Below, piece after piece: positions 35,003 through 43,349 of a DNA stretch of 64,000 nucleotides. The translations under genes and the position numbers were made by a program. The DNA comes from Neobacillus cucumis (GTDB lineage: Bacteria; Bacillota; Bacilli; Bacillales; Cytobacillaceae). The notes below the pieces were generated by a model, which ran no database searches, was not told the origin of the DNA, and worked only from the letters and a program-made list of their open reading frames with translations. Numbering within the stretch: the stretch's first letter is position 1; each line of letters opens with the position of its first letter. The stretch is taken from assembly GCF_002860255.1 (NCBI RefSeq), contig NZ_PGVE01000107.1:1-64000 (forward strand), given 5' to 3'.

Positions 35003-35977
35003 CTACCTTAACGGAGCAAAATCTTTTACCCGTTCAAGTATATTTTCGATTTCATTCAATACATCTTGGGATAATACTAAATTAACGGCTTTTACATTTT
35101 CCTCAATTTGCTGCGGACGGCTTGCCCCAATGATGGCTGAACTAATATTCGGATGACGAAGAACCCATGCTAGTGCGAGCTGACTCAGCGTGACGCCTAA
35201 ATCTTGTGCTACTTTATTTAATTCTTGGACACATTCAAGGACATCATTTCTGAAATAGCTATTAATGACCCAGTTCGTTGAATTATTAGCAGCCCGGCTG
35301 TCTTCTGGTTTCTCTGTATTAGGTTTATACTTGCCGGTTAGAATCCCTTGTGCCAACGGAGAAAAGACAATTTGTCCCATTCCTTTTTCTGCGCAAACAG
35401 GGAGGACTTCCTTTTCTATATATCTCTCAAACATATTGTAGATCGGCTGGTTTGAAATGATCGGTCTTAAGTGGTTTGCCTTACCGATTCCCACCGCGTT
35501 TTCAATTTGGGCGGCACTCCACTCACTGACACCGGCATATAATATTTTCCCTTGCCTGATTAAATCGTCTAACGCATATAGGGTTTCCTCGACTGGAACT
35601 TCCGGGTCAAAGCGGTGACATTGATACAAATCAATGTAATCTAAGCCTAACCGCTTTAAACTTGCATTGCATTGTTCAACGATATGCTTTCTTGATAATC
35701 CGCGTTCGTTTGGCCTATCTCCCATTGGAAAGAATAGTTTTGTAGCGACAACATAACTGCTCCTTGGATAAGCTTTTAATGCTTCGCCAAGGACTTCTTC
35801 TGCCTTCCCGCCTTCATAGGCATTAGCTGTATCAAAGAAATTAATCCCTAATTCATATGCTTTATGAATACAATCATATGCTGTATTATCTGCTACGGCC
35901 TTCCCATATGTTAACCAGCTTCCTAAACCAATTTCACTTACCTTTAAGCCACTGTGGCCAAGTCTGCGATATTTCAT
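35003..35977 (-). CDS. Aldo/keto reductase, K-channel-beta-like (AKR)
   Basis: 324 aa NADPH-dependent oxidoreductase. Seen: N-terminal LGHSGLKVSEIGLGSW, catalytic Asp/Tyr in FFDTANAYEGGKAEEVLG, Lys in VVATKLFF, His in YQCHRFDPEVPVEE, and the late cofactor segment SAIIGASRPQQIEEN. Reduces aldehydes or aldoses; a role in aldose handling within the arabinoside region is contextual. Same strand as the upstream GH43 gene; a decayed GH43 lies in between. Confidence 0.85.
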   Translation of the reverse strand: MKYRRLGHSGLKVSEIGLGSWLTYGKAVADNTAYDCIHKAYELGINFFDTANAYEGGKAEEVLGEALKAYPRSSYVVATKLFFPMGDRPNERGLSRKHIVEQCNASLKRLGLDYIDLYQCHRFDPEVPVEETLYALDDLIRQGKILYAGVSEWSAAQIENAVGIGKANHLRPIISNQPIYNMFERYIEKEVLPVCAEKGMGQIVFSPLAQGILTGKYKPNTEKPEDSRAANNSTNWVINSYFRNDVLECVQELNKVAQDLGVTLSQLALAWVLRHPNISSAIIGASRPQQIEENVKAVNLVLSQDVLNEIENILERVKDFAPLR

Positions 35978-36071
35978 TTTCCATCCCCCACAACTTATCT
36001 CATATTAACTAACAATTACAGAAAAAGATTCATATCACGAGAAGATATGAACCAAAATCTACTTACTTTTA

Positions 36072-36350
36072 TTAATAGATACAACTCGGAAACCCAAAGT
36101 TAGGTGTACCATCATGAATTGGGTCTAAAATATTACTAGATTCATCTGCCATTATGCTCAAATGATGTTGCATCTACGGCAAATGATTCCCAATCAGTTT
36201 TGATTTGCCCCTTTTCTTCCCATGTTCCTTCTAATGGGTTTGCGGATTTATTTTTAATCACAAACATGCGGTGCATACCCATGGAGCGGCTCTTTGCTCG
36301 ATAATAAGGTCCTTTTTTGTTTTGGCCTCTTCTATTGTTATATTTACCAT
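36072..36350 (-). pseudogene. Decayed GH43 paralogue with three internal deletions
   Basis: Seen on the minus strand: pieces matching the intact GH43 gene just upstream, in order. A start region ending LIIEQRAAPWV (compare PIVEQRADPWV), then HRMFVIKNKSANPLEG, EEKGQIKTDWESF and AVDATSFEHNG, then DESSNILDP, then HDGTPNFGFP at the end. Between pieces, long segments are missing and the frame shifts. A tandem duplicate of the GH43 gene, now eroded to under a third of its length, is the simplest explanation. Confidence 0.8.
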
Positions 36351-36389
36351 GATCCTCTTCTTTTCAAACAAGCAGTCCGCTATCCAATA

Positions 36390-37340
36390 TTATTTCGCAT
36401 CTTCAGCCGGAACGCCAAAGTTCGGTGTGCCATCTTCATTCCAAGTAAAAACTTGAGCCCGTGTATGGCGATTAGGATCCCATAGTGGATCACCTTCAAT
36501 TTCACGGTAGTTGCGCGCATGATAGATGAGGATATCTTGACTACCGTCTTCAGAGACTGTGAAACTATTATGTCCTGGTCCATATTGGCTTGTTTCTTCA
36601 TTTGTTTGAAAGACAGGTGTTTCTGATTTTTCCCATGAGGCAGGATCTAATAAGTTGCTATTTTCATCGGCAGAAAGGAGCCCCATGCAGTAATTGTAAT
36701 CTGTCGCACTTGCGGAATAGGAGATAAAGATTTTTCCGTTTCTCTTCAAGACCGCTGCGCCTTCATTTACTAAAAAGCCAATCGTCTCCCAATCATACTC
36801 AGGTTTTGTAATCATGATCTGTGGCCCTTCAATTGTCAAAGGATTCACCATTTTAGCGATGTACAGATTAGAATTCCCGACAATTTTAGGGTCTCTTTGT
36901 GCCCAGACATAATACCTTTGACCCTTATGCTCAAAACTAGTAGCATCCAGCGAGAAAGACTCCCAGTCCGTTTTCACCTGACCCTTTTCTATCCAATGAC
37001 CTTCTAAAGGATTTTTCGATTCATTTTCGATCACATACATCCGGTGATCAAAAATTGCATCTGCTCGAGCTGCAGCATAGTAGATATACCATTTTCCATC
37101 CATGTAATGGATCTCGGGTGCCCATATATTGGCACTCATTGGCCCTTCTTCATATTTTCTCCAGGCAACTACAGGTTCCGCCTCACCTAACCCCTGAATG
37201 GTTGCTGATCTTCTAACCTCAATTCGGTCATATTCTGGAACAGATGCAGTGAAATAATAGAATCCATCAGTGTGTTTATATACCCAAGGATCAGCACGCT
37301 GCTCGACAATGGGATTATTTAATGTTCCAACCTTAGGCAT
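36390..37340 (-). CDS. Intracellular GH43 alpha-L-arabinofuranosidase
   Basis: 316 aa, no signal peptide. Expected to trim arabinose from imported arabino-oligosaccharides; some members act on xylosides too. Seen: GH43 catalytic base Asp17 (EQRADPW), pKa-setting Asp132 (SLDATSF) and acid Glu193 (VNEGAAV), and five-blade propeller repeats such as WAPEIHYMDGKWYIYY. AAAGGTGATTAACT precedes the ATG. Part of the minus-strand arabinose cluster; a decayed copy follows directly. Confidence 0.88.
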   Translation of the reverse strand: MPKVGTLNNPIVEQRADPWVYKHTDGFYYFTASVPEYDRIEVRRSATIQGLGEAEPVVAWRKYEEGPMSANIWAPEIHYMDGKWYIYYAAARADAIFDHRMYVIENESKNPLEGHWIEKGQVKTDWESFSLDATSFEHKGQRYYVWAQRDPKIVGNSNLYIAKMVNPLTIEGPQIMITKPEYDWETIGFLVNEGAAVLKRNGKIFISYSASATDYNYCMGLLSADENSNLLDPASWEKSETPVFQTNEETSQYGPGHNSFTVSEDGSQDILIYHARNYREIEGDPLWDPNRHTRAQVFTWNEDGTPNFGVPAEDAK

Positions 37341-37363
37341 AGTTAATCACCTTTCTCTTATCT

Positions 37364-37483
37364 TTATCTTACTTCGGCTTGATGGTTAACCTTAATAGCC
37401 TCATTTAGAAACTTTAAAGCAGTGTAACGATCTCTTAGATGATGAGCTTCGGTTAATATACTTCCCTTGCCGATTCTTTCCAT
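37364..37483 (-). CDS. Possible small protein (39 aa), unknown
   Basis: Seen: ATG with AGGAGG 7 bases upstream, 39 codons (begins MERIGKGSILTEAHHLRD), TAA, placed between the mutarotase and GH43 genes on the same strand. Charged and probably helical. I do not recognise it. It may be a real small protein or the surviving start of a larger, deleted gene, as this cluster has other remnants. Confidence 0.4.
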   Translation of the reverse strand: MERIGKGSILTEAHHLRDRYTALKFLNEAIKVNHQAEVR

Positions 37484-37528
37484 TATTGTTCCTCCTGCTC
37501 CTTCAACTTTTTTAACCTGAATTTCTCT

Positions 37529-38581
37529 TTATTTGTCTAAAAGTCCAAATTTATACTTTGTAATGGTTGTGTACTCTTGGTCCTTTTCTAAGACCCAGGA
37601 AGGAAAGTTAGGATGGTGGATGGCATCAGGCAGTCCCTGGGTTTCTAAACAGATGCCAAGGTATTTACAGGACGGTACACCGTAAATCTCGCCTTCTGAT
37701 TTCATTTGGTTTCCAGAGTAAACAACAACCCCAGGCTCATCTGTTTCAATGGTCAATGTACGGCCGCTCTCAGAATCTTTAAGAATAATTTCCTGGTCAT
37801 GATTGGCTGATAGTACAAAGGGATGGTCGTATCCTTGACCTGCTAATTTATTTTGTGGATGATCCGATTCAATCCCAGATTGAATTAATCGGTCATTAGT
37901 AAAATCAAAGGGCGTCTCAAGAACATCCACAAGCTTCCCAGTTGGAAGCAATTCATCATTTAATTCCAGGAATTTTTCACTCTTAATAGACAGAGAATGA
38001 TTTAGAATATCCTTCTTAAGATTTCCACTTAGGTTAAAGTAGGAATGGTTGGTCATATTTAATAAAGTTTTTTCATCAGACACCCCAGAATAATGGATGG
38101 TTAATTCATTAAGATTATTCAGTATATAAGTTACCTTTACGTTTAAATTTCCTGGGTAACCTTCCTCTCCATTAGGGCTTAAATAAGAGAATTGAACACT
38201 AACTTCTTGGTCATTCTCAATTACAGACGCATCCCAGATGACTTTATCGAAGCCGCTGTTCCCCCCATGAAGATGGTTGTTATTTTCATTTTTTGCCAGG
38301 GTATAGGTTTTACCGTCAAGCTCAAATGAACCACCCTTTATTCTCCCAGCTACACGTCCGACAATGGTTCCAAAGAAGTAACTGCCTTTTACGTATTCCT
38401 CTAAGGTGTCATATCCCAAAACAATATTTTCAAAATTTCCGTTTCGATCAGGAGTAATGATTTTAGTAATAATACAACCATAATTAATACAAGTAAGTTC
38501 CATACCATGGTCGTTAATTAGAGTATAAGAATTTACAGTTTGATTATTTAATTGACCAAAATTCTCTTGAATAACCTTCAT
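37529..38581 (-). CDS. galM: Aldose 1-epimerase (mutarotase)
   Basis: About 350 aa. Interconverts alpha and beta anomers of aldoses, so that freshly released arabinose reaches the form the isomerase uses. Seen: NNHLHGG with the first active-site His, TNHSYFNLSG with the catalytic His, GQGYDHPFVL, and the late catalytic Glu in LGICLETQGLPDAIHHPNFP. Start at 38581 with AAAGGCGG upstream rather than the frame opening at 38659. Lies in the abfA-galM-GH43 run. Confidence 0.92.
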   Translation of the reverse strand: MKVIQENFGQLNNQTVNSYTLINDHGMELTCINYGCIITKIITPDRNGNFENIVLGYDTLEEYVKGSYFFGTIVGRVAGRIKGGSFELDGKTYTLAKNENNNHLHGGNSGFDKVIWDASVIENDQEVSVQFSYLSPNGEEGYPGNLNVKVTYILNNLNELTIHYSGVSDEKTLLNMTNHSYFNLSGNLKKDILNHSLSIKSEKFLELNDELLPTGKLVDVLETPFDFTNDRLIQSGIESDHPQNKLAGQGYDHPFVLSANHDQEIILKDSESGRTLTIETDEPGVVVYSGNQMKSEGEIYGVPSCKYLGICLETQGLPDAIHHPNFPSWVLEKDQEYTTITKYKFGLLDK

Positions 38582-38734
38582 ATCGATTCCGCCTTTCTTT
38601 ATAAAATGCAGCCTGGCCCAATATTCAGCCAAATACAAAAATGTTCCATATCCTTTCAATCTACCTGATCAAAAGGATATGGAATAACATAATTACTTAC
38701 GTTTTGCTAATCAGACTACATTATTTATTAACAG

Positions 38735-39007
38735 TTAACCGACCTTTTCCCATTTTGGCTTACCTGCCAATGGACAGCCTTTGTTTTTAAACTTGGCCCG
38801 ATAGCGGACGATACAGCCGCTATGCGCACAAGTGGTCCCATATTGAAGGGAAGGACAGCTTTCACAAGTCTTTAATCTTGCTAGGTAGACCTCGTCAGAA
38901 ACAATAACAGATGGGTTCTCTTCCGCTTCTTTTACTAACTCTTGGATAACCTCTTCCGTTACCATTACACTTTCCACGCAGCCTTTGCATAGACTATTTT
39001 GATTCAC
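38735..39007 (-). CDS. DUF6171-type Cys-rich small protein
   Basis: 90 aa. Seen: seven Cys in three groups: CKGC near the N terminus, CESC near residue 50, and C(x5)C...C (CAHSGC, CPLAG) at the C-terminal half, suggesting bound Zn or an iron-sulfur centre. It resembles proteins labelled DUF6171, of unknown role. Sits 18 bases downstream of abfA with its own ribosome site (AAGGAGGG), so it is probably cotranscribed. Confidence 0.65.
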   Translation of the reverse strand: MNQNSLCKGCVESVMVTEEVIQELVKEAEENPSVIVSDEVYLARLKTCESCPSLQYGTTCAHSGCIVRYRAKFKNKGCPLAGKPKWEKVG

Positions 39008-39024
39008 TGTAATTCCCTCCTTAT

Positions 39025-40527
39025 TTATTCAATTACTAATGTTACAACAGACATAGCTGGTAGTTTAATAGCTAATTTATTATTTGCAACTGCAGCACCT
39101 GTAAATTCAGTTGGTTTCACTGTATCAGGCTGTTCAAAAGTGTTATGAGCATTCATCGTCTCCGCAGTGATAATGGTGCCTGACACCTTTGTATTTGCAG
39201 CATTTAGGCCGCGAAGCTCTAAATCTACTTCAGCTCCATTTTGGTGGTCGATATTACATAGGCTGACATGAATCTTTCCTTCCGCATTTTTGGATGCGGA
39301 TACAGTTACCTGTGGTAATGTTTCACCATTAAGCTCATAGGTGCCAAATGATGAATCAACAGCTAATAGCTCAGCATCCTGGTGAACCTTATACATATCA
39401 AATACATGATAAGTTGGAGTAAGAATCATCTTCTCTCCTTCAGTAAGAATCATCGATTGCAATACGTTTACCGTTTGAGCAATGTTTGTCATTTGGACGC
39501 GGTCTGCATGGTTATGGAAGATGTTGAAATGTAATCCAGCTACTAATGCGTCACGGATGGTATTTTGCTGATATAGGAACCCTGGGTTTGTACCTGGCTC
39601 TACATCAAACCATGTGCCCCACTCATCAATAATCATGCCAATGCGTTTTTGTGGATCGTACTTATCCATAATGGTGCTATGCTTTGTAATTAATTCATCC
39701 ATATGAAGTGCTTTTTTCATGGTAATAAACCACTCGTCTTCAGGAAAATCAACAGCAGAGCCTTTTCCTAACCAGAAGTCTCCCGGAACCGTGTAGTAGT
39801 GAAGGCTCAGGCCATCCATTAACCAGTGGGCATTTTTCATTAATACTTCTGTCCAGTTATAGTCATCGACATTAGCGCCGCCAGCAATTTTATATACTTT
39901 GTTATTTCCATAATTTCTTACATACGTTTGGTATCTTCGATATAGGTCAGCATAATATTCAGGACGCATATTTCCGCCGCAGCCCCAGTTTTCGTTACCT
40001 ACACCGAAATACTTTAACTTCCAAGGTTCCTCGCGTCCATTTTCACGGCGCCAGTTCGCCATTGGTGATTCGCCTTCAAATGTCATGTATTCAACCCATT
40101 CAGACATCTCTTGAACGGTTCCACTACCAACATTTCCGCAAATGTATGGTTCACACTCTAATAACTCACATAGAAGCATGAACTCGTGCGTACCAAAATG
40201 GTTGTTTTCTACAACACCGCCCCAGTGAGTATTAACCATGCGTTTACGGTTTTCCTTAGGACCAATACCATCCTTCCAGTGATATTCATCGGCAAAACAT
40301 CCGCCCGGCCAACGAAGGACTGGTACTTTAATGTTCTGTAATGCCGCTAATACATCATTACGAATCCCTTTTGTATTGGGAATGGAAGAATCCTCTCCCA
40401 CCCAAATACCTTCATAAATGCATCTTCCAAGGTGTTCTGCAAAATGACCATAGATATTTTTATTGATTTTCCCTTTTTGGATATCAGTGTTGATAATGAC
40501 TTGATTCGCCAATGGTAACGCCTCCAT
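39025..40527 (-). CDS. abfA: GH51 alpha-N-arabinofuranosidase
   Basis: 500 aa, cytoplasmic. Removes terminal alpha-L-arabinofuranosyl units from imported arabinan fragments. Seen: KNIYGHFAEHLGRCIYEGI near residues 23-41, acid/base Glu179 (GVGNENWGCGG) and nucleophile Glu302 (IIDEWGTW), TIM barrel followed by a C-terminal beta-sandwich. AAAATGGAGGCG surrounds the ATG. Belongs to the same run as araA, but a long hairpin lies between them. Differs clearly from the second GH51 protein at 55.7 kb. Confidence 0.93.
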   Translation of the reverse strand: MEALPLANQVIINTDIQKGKINKNIYGHFAEHLGRCIYEGIWVGEDSSIPNTKGIRNDVLAALQNIKVPVLRWPGGCFADEYHWKDGIGPKENRKRMVNTHWGGVVENNHFGTHEFMLLCELLECEPYICGNVGSGTVQEMSEWVEYMTFEGESPMANWRRENGREEPWKLKYFGVGNENWGCGGNMRPEYYADLYRRYQTYVRNYGNNKVYKIAGGANVDDYNWTEVLMKNAHWLMDGLSLHYYTVPGDFWLGKGSAVDFPEDEWFITMKKALHMDELITKHSTIMDKYDPQKRIGMIIDEWGTWFDVEPGTNPGFLYQQNTIRDALVAGLHFNIFHNHADRVQMTNIAQTVNVLQSMILTEGEKMILTPTYHVFDMYKVHQDAELLAVDSSFGTYELNGETLPQVTVSASKNAEGKIHVSLCNIDHQNGAEVDLELRGLNAANTKVSGTIITAETMNAHNTFEQPDTVKPTEFTGAAVANNKLAIKLPAMSVVTLVIE

Positions 40528-40604
40528 TTTATTAGAGTGATAAGTATTAAAAGGAGTTTACAACTCTTGTATAATTGGTAACATTGAAATGTAAATCCCA
40601 ACTT

Positions 40605-40642
40605 AACATCAGGGCTATTAATCTTTTAATAGCCCTGATGTT
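40605..40642 (-). other. Long hairpin between araA and abfA
   Basis: Seen: 17-bp perfect stem (AACATCAGGGCTATTAA and its complement) with a 4-base loop. On the minus strand no T-run follows, so it may stabilise the araDA part of the message or mark a processing point rather than stop transcription; the plus side has TTTTCATTT. Confidence 0.7.
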
Positions 40643-40678
40643 TTCATTTAATGTAGATTTAAAGTTTTTCAAAAAAGT

Positions 40679-42166
40679 TTAACGAAAAATAACGTTATTC
40701 CAGCGGATTTCGTTATTGAATGCATGAGTGTTTGTGTCATTGTTAATTAAAAGGAACTCGATTCCTGCTAGTTCAGCAAAGTCTCTAAGTTGTTCAGTCG
40801 TAACCTTATAAGAGAATCCTGTATGGTGAGCCCCTCCAGCTTGAATCCAGTTTTCAACTGCTTGGCTTAACGATGGCTGCGTCTTCCATAATACCCGTGC
40901 AACAGGAAGCTTTGGCATATCCTTTTCTATCTGGACCGCATCCACTTCATTCACAAGTAGACGGAAACGATGTCCAAGGTCCACGATAGTTGCATTCAAT
41001 GCTGAGCAGCCGCCTTTTCCATCAAATACAATTCGTGCAGGATCTTCTTTACCGCCGATTCCAAGTGGATGAACCTCGATTTTCGGACGAGTGGCAGAGA
41101 TGGTTGGGCAAACTTCAAGCATGTGAGAACCAAGAACCATTTCATTTCCTGGTTCAAAATGATACGTATAATCTTCCATAAAGGAAGTTCCTTCATTACC
41201 GGCAATAATTTTCATCAATCTTACAAGAGCAGCAGTTTTCCAGTCTCCTTCACCAGCAAAACCATAGCCTTGCTCCATTAAACGCTGCACCGCTAAACCA
41301 GGAAGCTGACGGATACCATGTAAATCTTCAAAAGTAGTAGTGAATGCAGTATATCCGCCTTCTGTTAAGAATGCTTTCATTCCAAGCTCGATTCTAGCTT
41401 GATAACGGATAGAATCTCTTACCGGACCATCAGTAAGCCCTTCAGGAGTAATGTCATACTTCTCTTCATACTCAGCCATTAATTGGTCAAGTTCTTGTTC
41501 GGTTACTTCATTTATACGTTGAACAAGATCGCCTACACCATAACCATTTACAGTCCAGCCAAACTTGATTTGAGCTTCTACCTTGTCACCTTCTGTTACG
41601 GCTACTTCACGCATGTTATCTCCAAATCTTGCAACTTTAAGAGATTTGCTTTCTTGGAATGCAGCTGCTGTTCTCATCCAGCTGCCAATACGCTCTCTTA
41701 CTTCCGGGTTTTCCCAATGACCTACGACGACCTTACGCTTCACGTTCATGCGTGCCGCGATGAATCCATGTTCACGGTCACCATGTGCTGCTTGGTTCAA
41801 GTTCATGAAATCCATATCGATTGAATCCCATGGAATATCACGGTTAAATTGTGTTGCTAAATGTAAGTACGGCTTTTGAAGTGCAGACAGACCAGCGATC
41901 CACATTTTTGATGGTGAGAAAGTGTGCATCCAAGTAATGATACCAGCACAATTTTCATCAGCATTTGCTTCTAGAATTAATTTGCGAATGGAATCAGAAT
42001 CTTTTACCACTGATTTAAAAATCAACTTATATGTTAAAGCAGAATCATCAGCCAACCCGTTTACGATGGTTTTTGAGTTTTCCTCCACTTGTCGAAGTAC
42101 ATCTTCTCCGTATAATAATTGACTTCCTGTAACAAACCAGAATTCATAAGCTTTTGTAGTTAACAA
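40679..42166 (-). CDS. araA: L-arabinose isomerase
   Basis: Converts L-arabinose to L-ribulose in the cytoplasm; needs Mn. 495 aa, normal. Seen: YEFWFVTGSQLLYGEDVL at the start, MHTFSPSKMWI, metal-site Glu in EGDWKTAAL, and HMLEVCP and GIGGKEDPARIVF near the C-terminal metal His. Gene order araD-araA on one transcript, with GGAGGAA before the ATG. Confidence 0.97.
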   Translation of the reverse strand: MLTTKAYEFWFVTGSQLLYGEDVLRQVEENSKTIVNGLADDSALTYKLIFKSVVKDSDSIRKLILEANADENCAGIITWMHTFSPSKMWIAGLSALQKPYLHLATQFNRDIPWDSIDMDFMNLNQAAHGDREHGFIAARMNVKRKVVVGHWENPEVRERIGSWMRTAAAFQESKSLKVARFGDNMREVAVTEGDKVEAQIKFGWTVNGYGVGDLVQRINEVTEQELDQLMAEYEEKYDITPEGLTDGPVRDSIRYQARIELGMKAFLTEGGYTAFTTTFEDLHGIRQLPGLAVQRLMEQGYGFAGEGDWKTAALVRLMKIIAGNEGTSFMEDYTYHFEPGNEMVLGSHMLEVCPTISATRPKIEVHPLGIGGKEDPARIVFDGKGGCSALNATIVDLGHRFRLLVNEVDAVQIEKDMPKLPVARVLWKTQPSLSQAVENWIQAGGAHHTGFSYKVTTEQLRDFAELAGIEFLLINNDTNTHAFNNEIRWNNVIFR

Positions 42167-42230
42167 GGTAATTCCTCCTAAGTATTGAATGTATTTTCTA
42201 GCAAATTATTATTTTGCACTTTTAACCATA

Positions 42231-42245
42231 CATCCGTACAAGTTA
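42231..42245. promoter_or_regulatory. Weak AraR-like box between araD and araA
   Basis: Seen: CATCCGTACAAGTTA, matching half of the reverse box GTTATACGTACAAGT. Weak, and in a 110-base gap within the operon. May be chance. Confidence 0.25.
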
Positions 42246-42275
42246 TCTCGGATGGCATTTTAAATCCTCTAGAAC

Positions 42276-42971
42276 CTACTTTTGTCCGTAGTATGCATTT
42301 GCACCATGCTTGCGAAGATAATGCTTATCAAGCAGGAATTGATCAATAGGTTTAATTTGCGGGTTTAACATAAACGTATTTAAAGCCATTTTGGCCACTT
42401 CTTCTAGAACCACTGCATTGTGAACCGCTTGGTCCGCATTTTTCCCCCAAGCAAATGGAGCATGCCCTGAGAGTAAAACACCAGGCATGGCAACAGGGTC
42501 GAGTCCTTCCTTTTCAAAAGTTTCGATAATGACATTTCCTGTTTCCAGCTCATAGCCTCGTTCAATTTCTTCTTGAGTGAGGGTGCGTGTAACAGGAATT
42601 TCCCCGTAAAAATAATCCGCATGTGTCGTACCAAGGGCAGGAATTGGACGTCCAGCCTGCGCCCAGCTTGTTGCACCCGGAGAGTGCGTATGAACAATAC
42701 CGCCGATTTGAGGGAATGCCCGATACAATGCAAGGTGTGTTGGCGTATCAGAAGAAGGTCTTAAGCTCCCCTCAACAATGTTTCCATCTAAATCTAATAC
42801 AACAAGATCATCAATTTTCAATTCATCGTAAGGTACACCACTTGGTTTAATAACGACAAGGCCTGTTTCACGGTCAATCCCGCTTACATTTCCCCAAGTA
42901 AACGTAACTAATCCATGTTCTGGAAGAGCTAAGTTAGCTTCGAGAACCTCTCTTTTCAATCTTTCTAACAT
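42276..42971 (-). CDS. araD: L-ribulose-5-phosphate 4-epimerase
   Basis: Converts L-ribulose-5-phosphate to D-xylulose-5-phosphate, class-II aldolase fold, Zn-dependent. 231 aa. Seen: FTWGNVSGID, VIKPSGVPY, SSDTPTHLALYRAFP, the HTHS and HADYFYGEIPVTR metal His motifs, and SGHAPFAWG. First gene of the araD-araA-abfA run; GGAGGAAG precedes the ATG. Two strong AraR boxes lie upstream. Confidence 0.97.
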   Translation of the reverse strand: MLERLKREVLEANLALPEHGLVTFTWGNVSGIDRETGLVVIKPSGVPYDELKIDDLVVLDLDGNIVEGSLRPSSDTPTHLALYRAFPQIGGIVHTHSPGATSWAQAGRPIPALGTTHADYFYGEIPVTRTLTQEEIERGYELETGNVIIETFEKEGLDPVAMPGVLLSGHAPFAWGKNADQAVHNAVVLEEVAKMALNTFMLNPQIKPIDQFLLDKHYLRKHGANAYYGQK

Positions 42972-43193
42972 AGGGTTTTCTTCCTCCCTCTTCTCTAATG
43001 TGCTTACTTAATCATCTCAATCATTTTCATCACAGGGCTCCTCACCCTGATCAAAATAGACTTCATAGGGTTTCAAATTAAATAAAATCCACCTGTCCTA
43101 GATAAGAATACGTTTACAAATCTAATAAAAATTTTTCTTATTCCATAAATGATTAATAACTTATTCAATCACTCTATTAAATATAATTATCTA

Positions 43194-43208
43194 TTATACG
43201 TACAAGAT
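43194..43208. promoter_or_regulatory. AraR box, araD-proximal
   Basis: Seen: TTATACGTACAAGAT. Read on the minus strand it is ATCTTGTACGTATAA and covers a TATAAT that may be the araD -10 hexamer. Matches the AraR consensus (core TTGTACGTA). Confidence 0.75.
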
Positions 43209-43263
43209 AGTTTATAATGGTGACAGCCTTATCCTTAATTGACAAGTCATGCGAGCAACTACA

Positions 43264-43278
43264 ACTTGTACGTATAAC
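43264..43278. promoter_or_regulatory. AraR box, araD-distal
   Basis: Seen: ACTTGTACGTATAAC, in the opposite orientation to the box at 43194-43208, with centres 70 bases apart (nearly seven turns), as expected for cooperative looping by AraR dimers. Confidence 0.75.
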
Positions 43279-43349
43279 CTTGAATAAATTTTACCATCTC
43301 TCTGTTTTTTTTCAATGGTATTTTTAAAATTTATTACGTTTTTTCCTAT

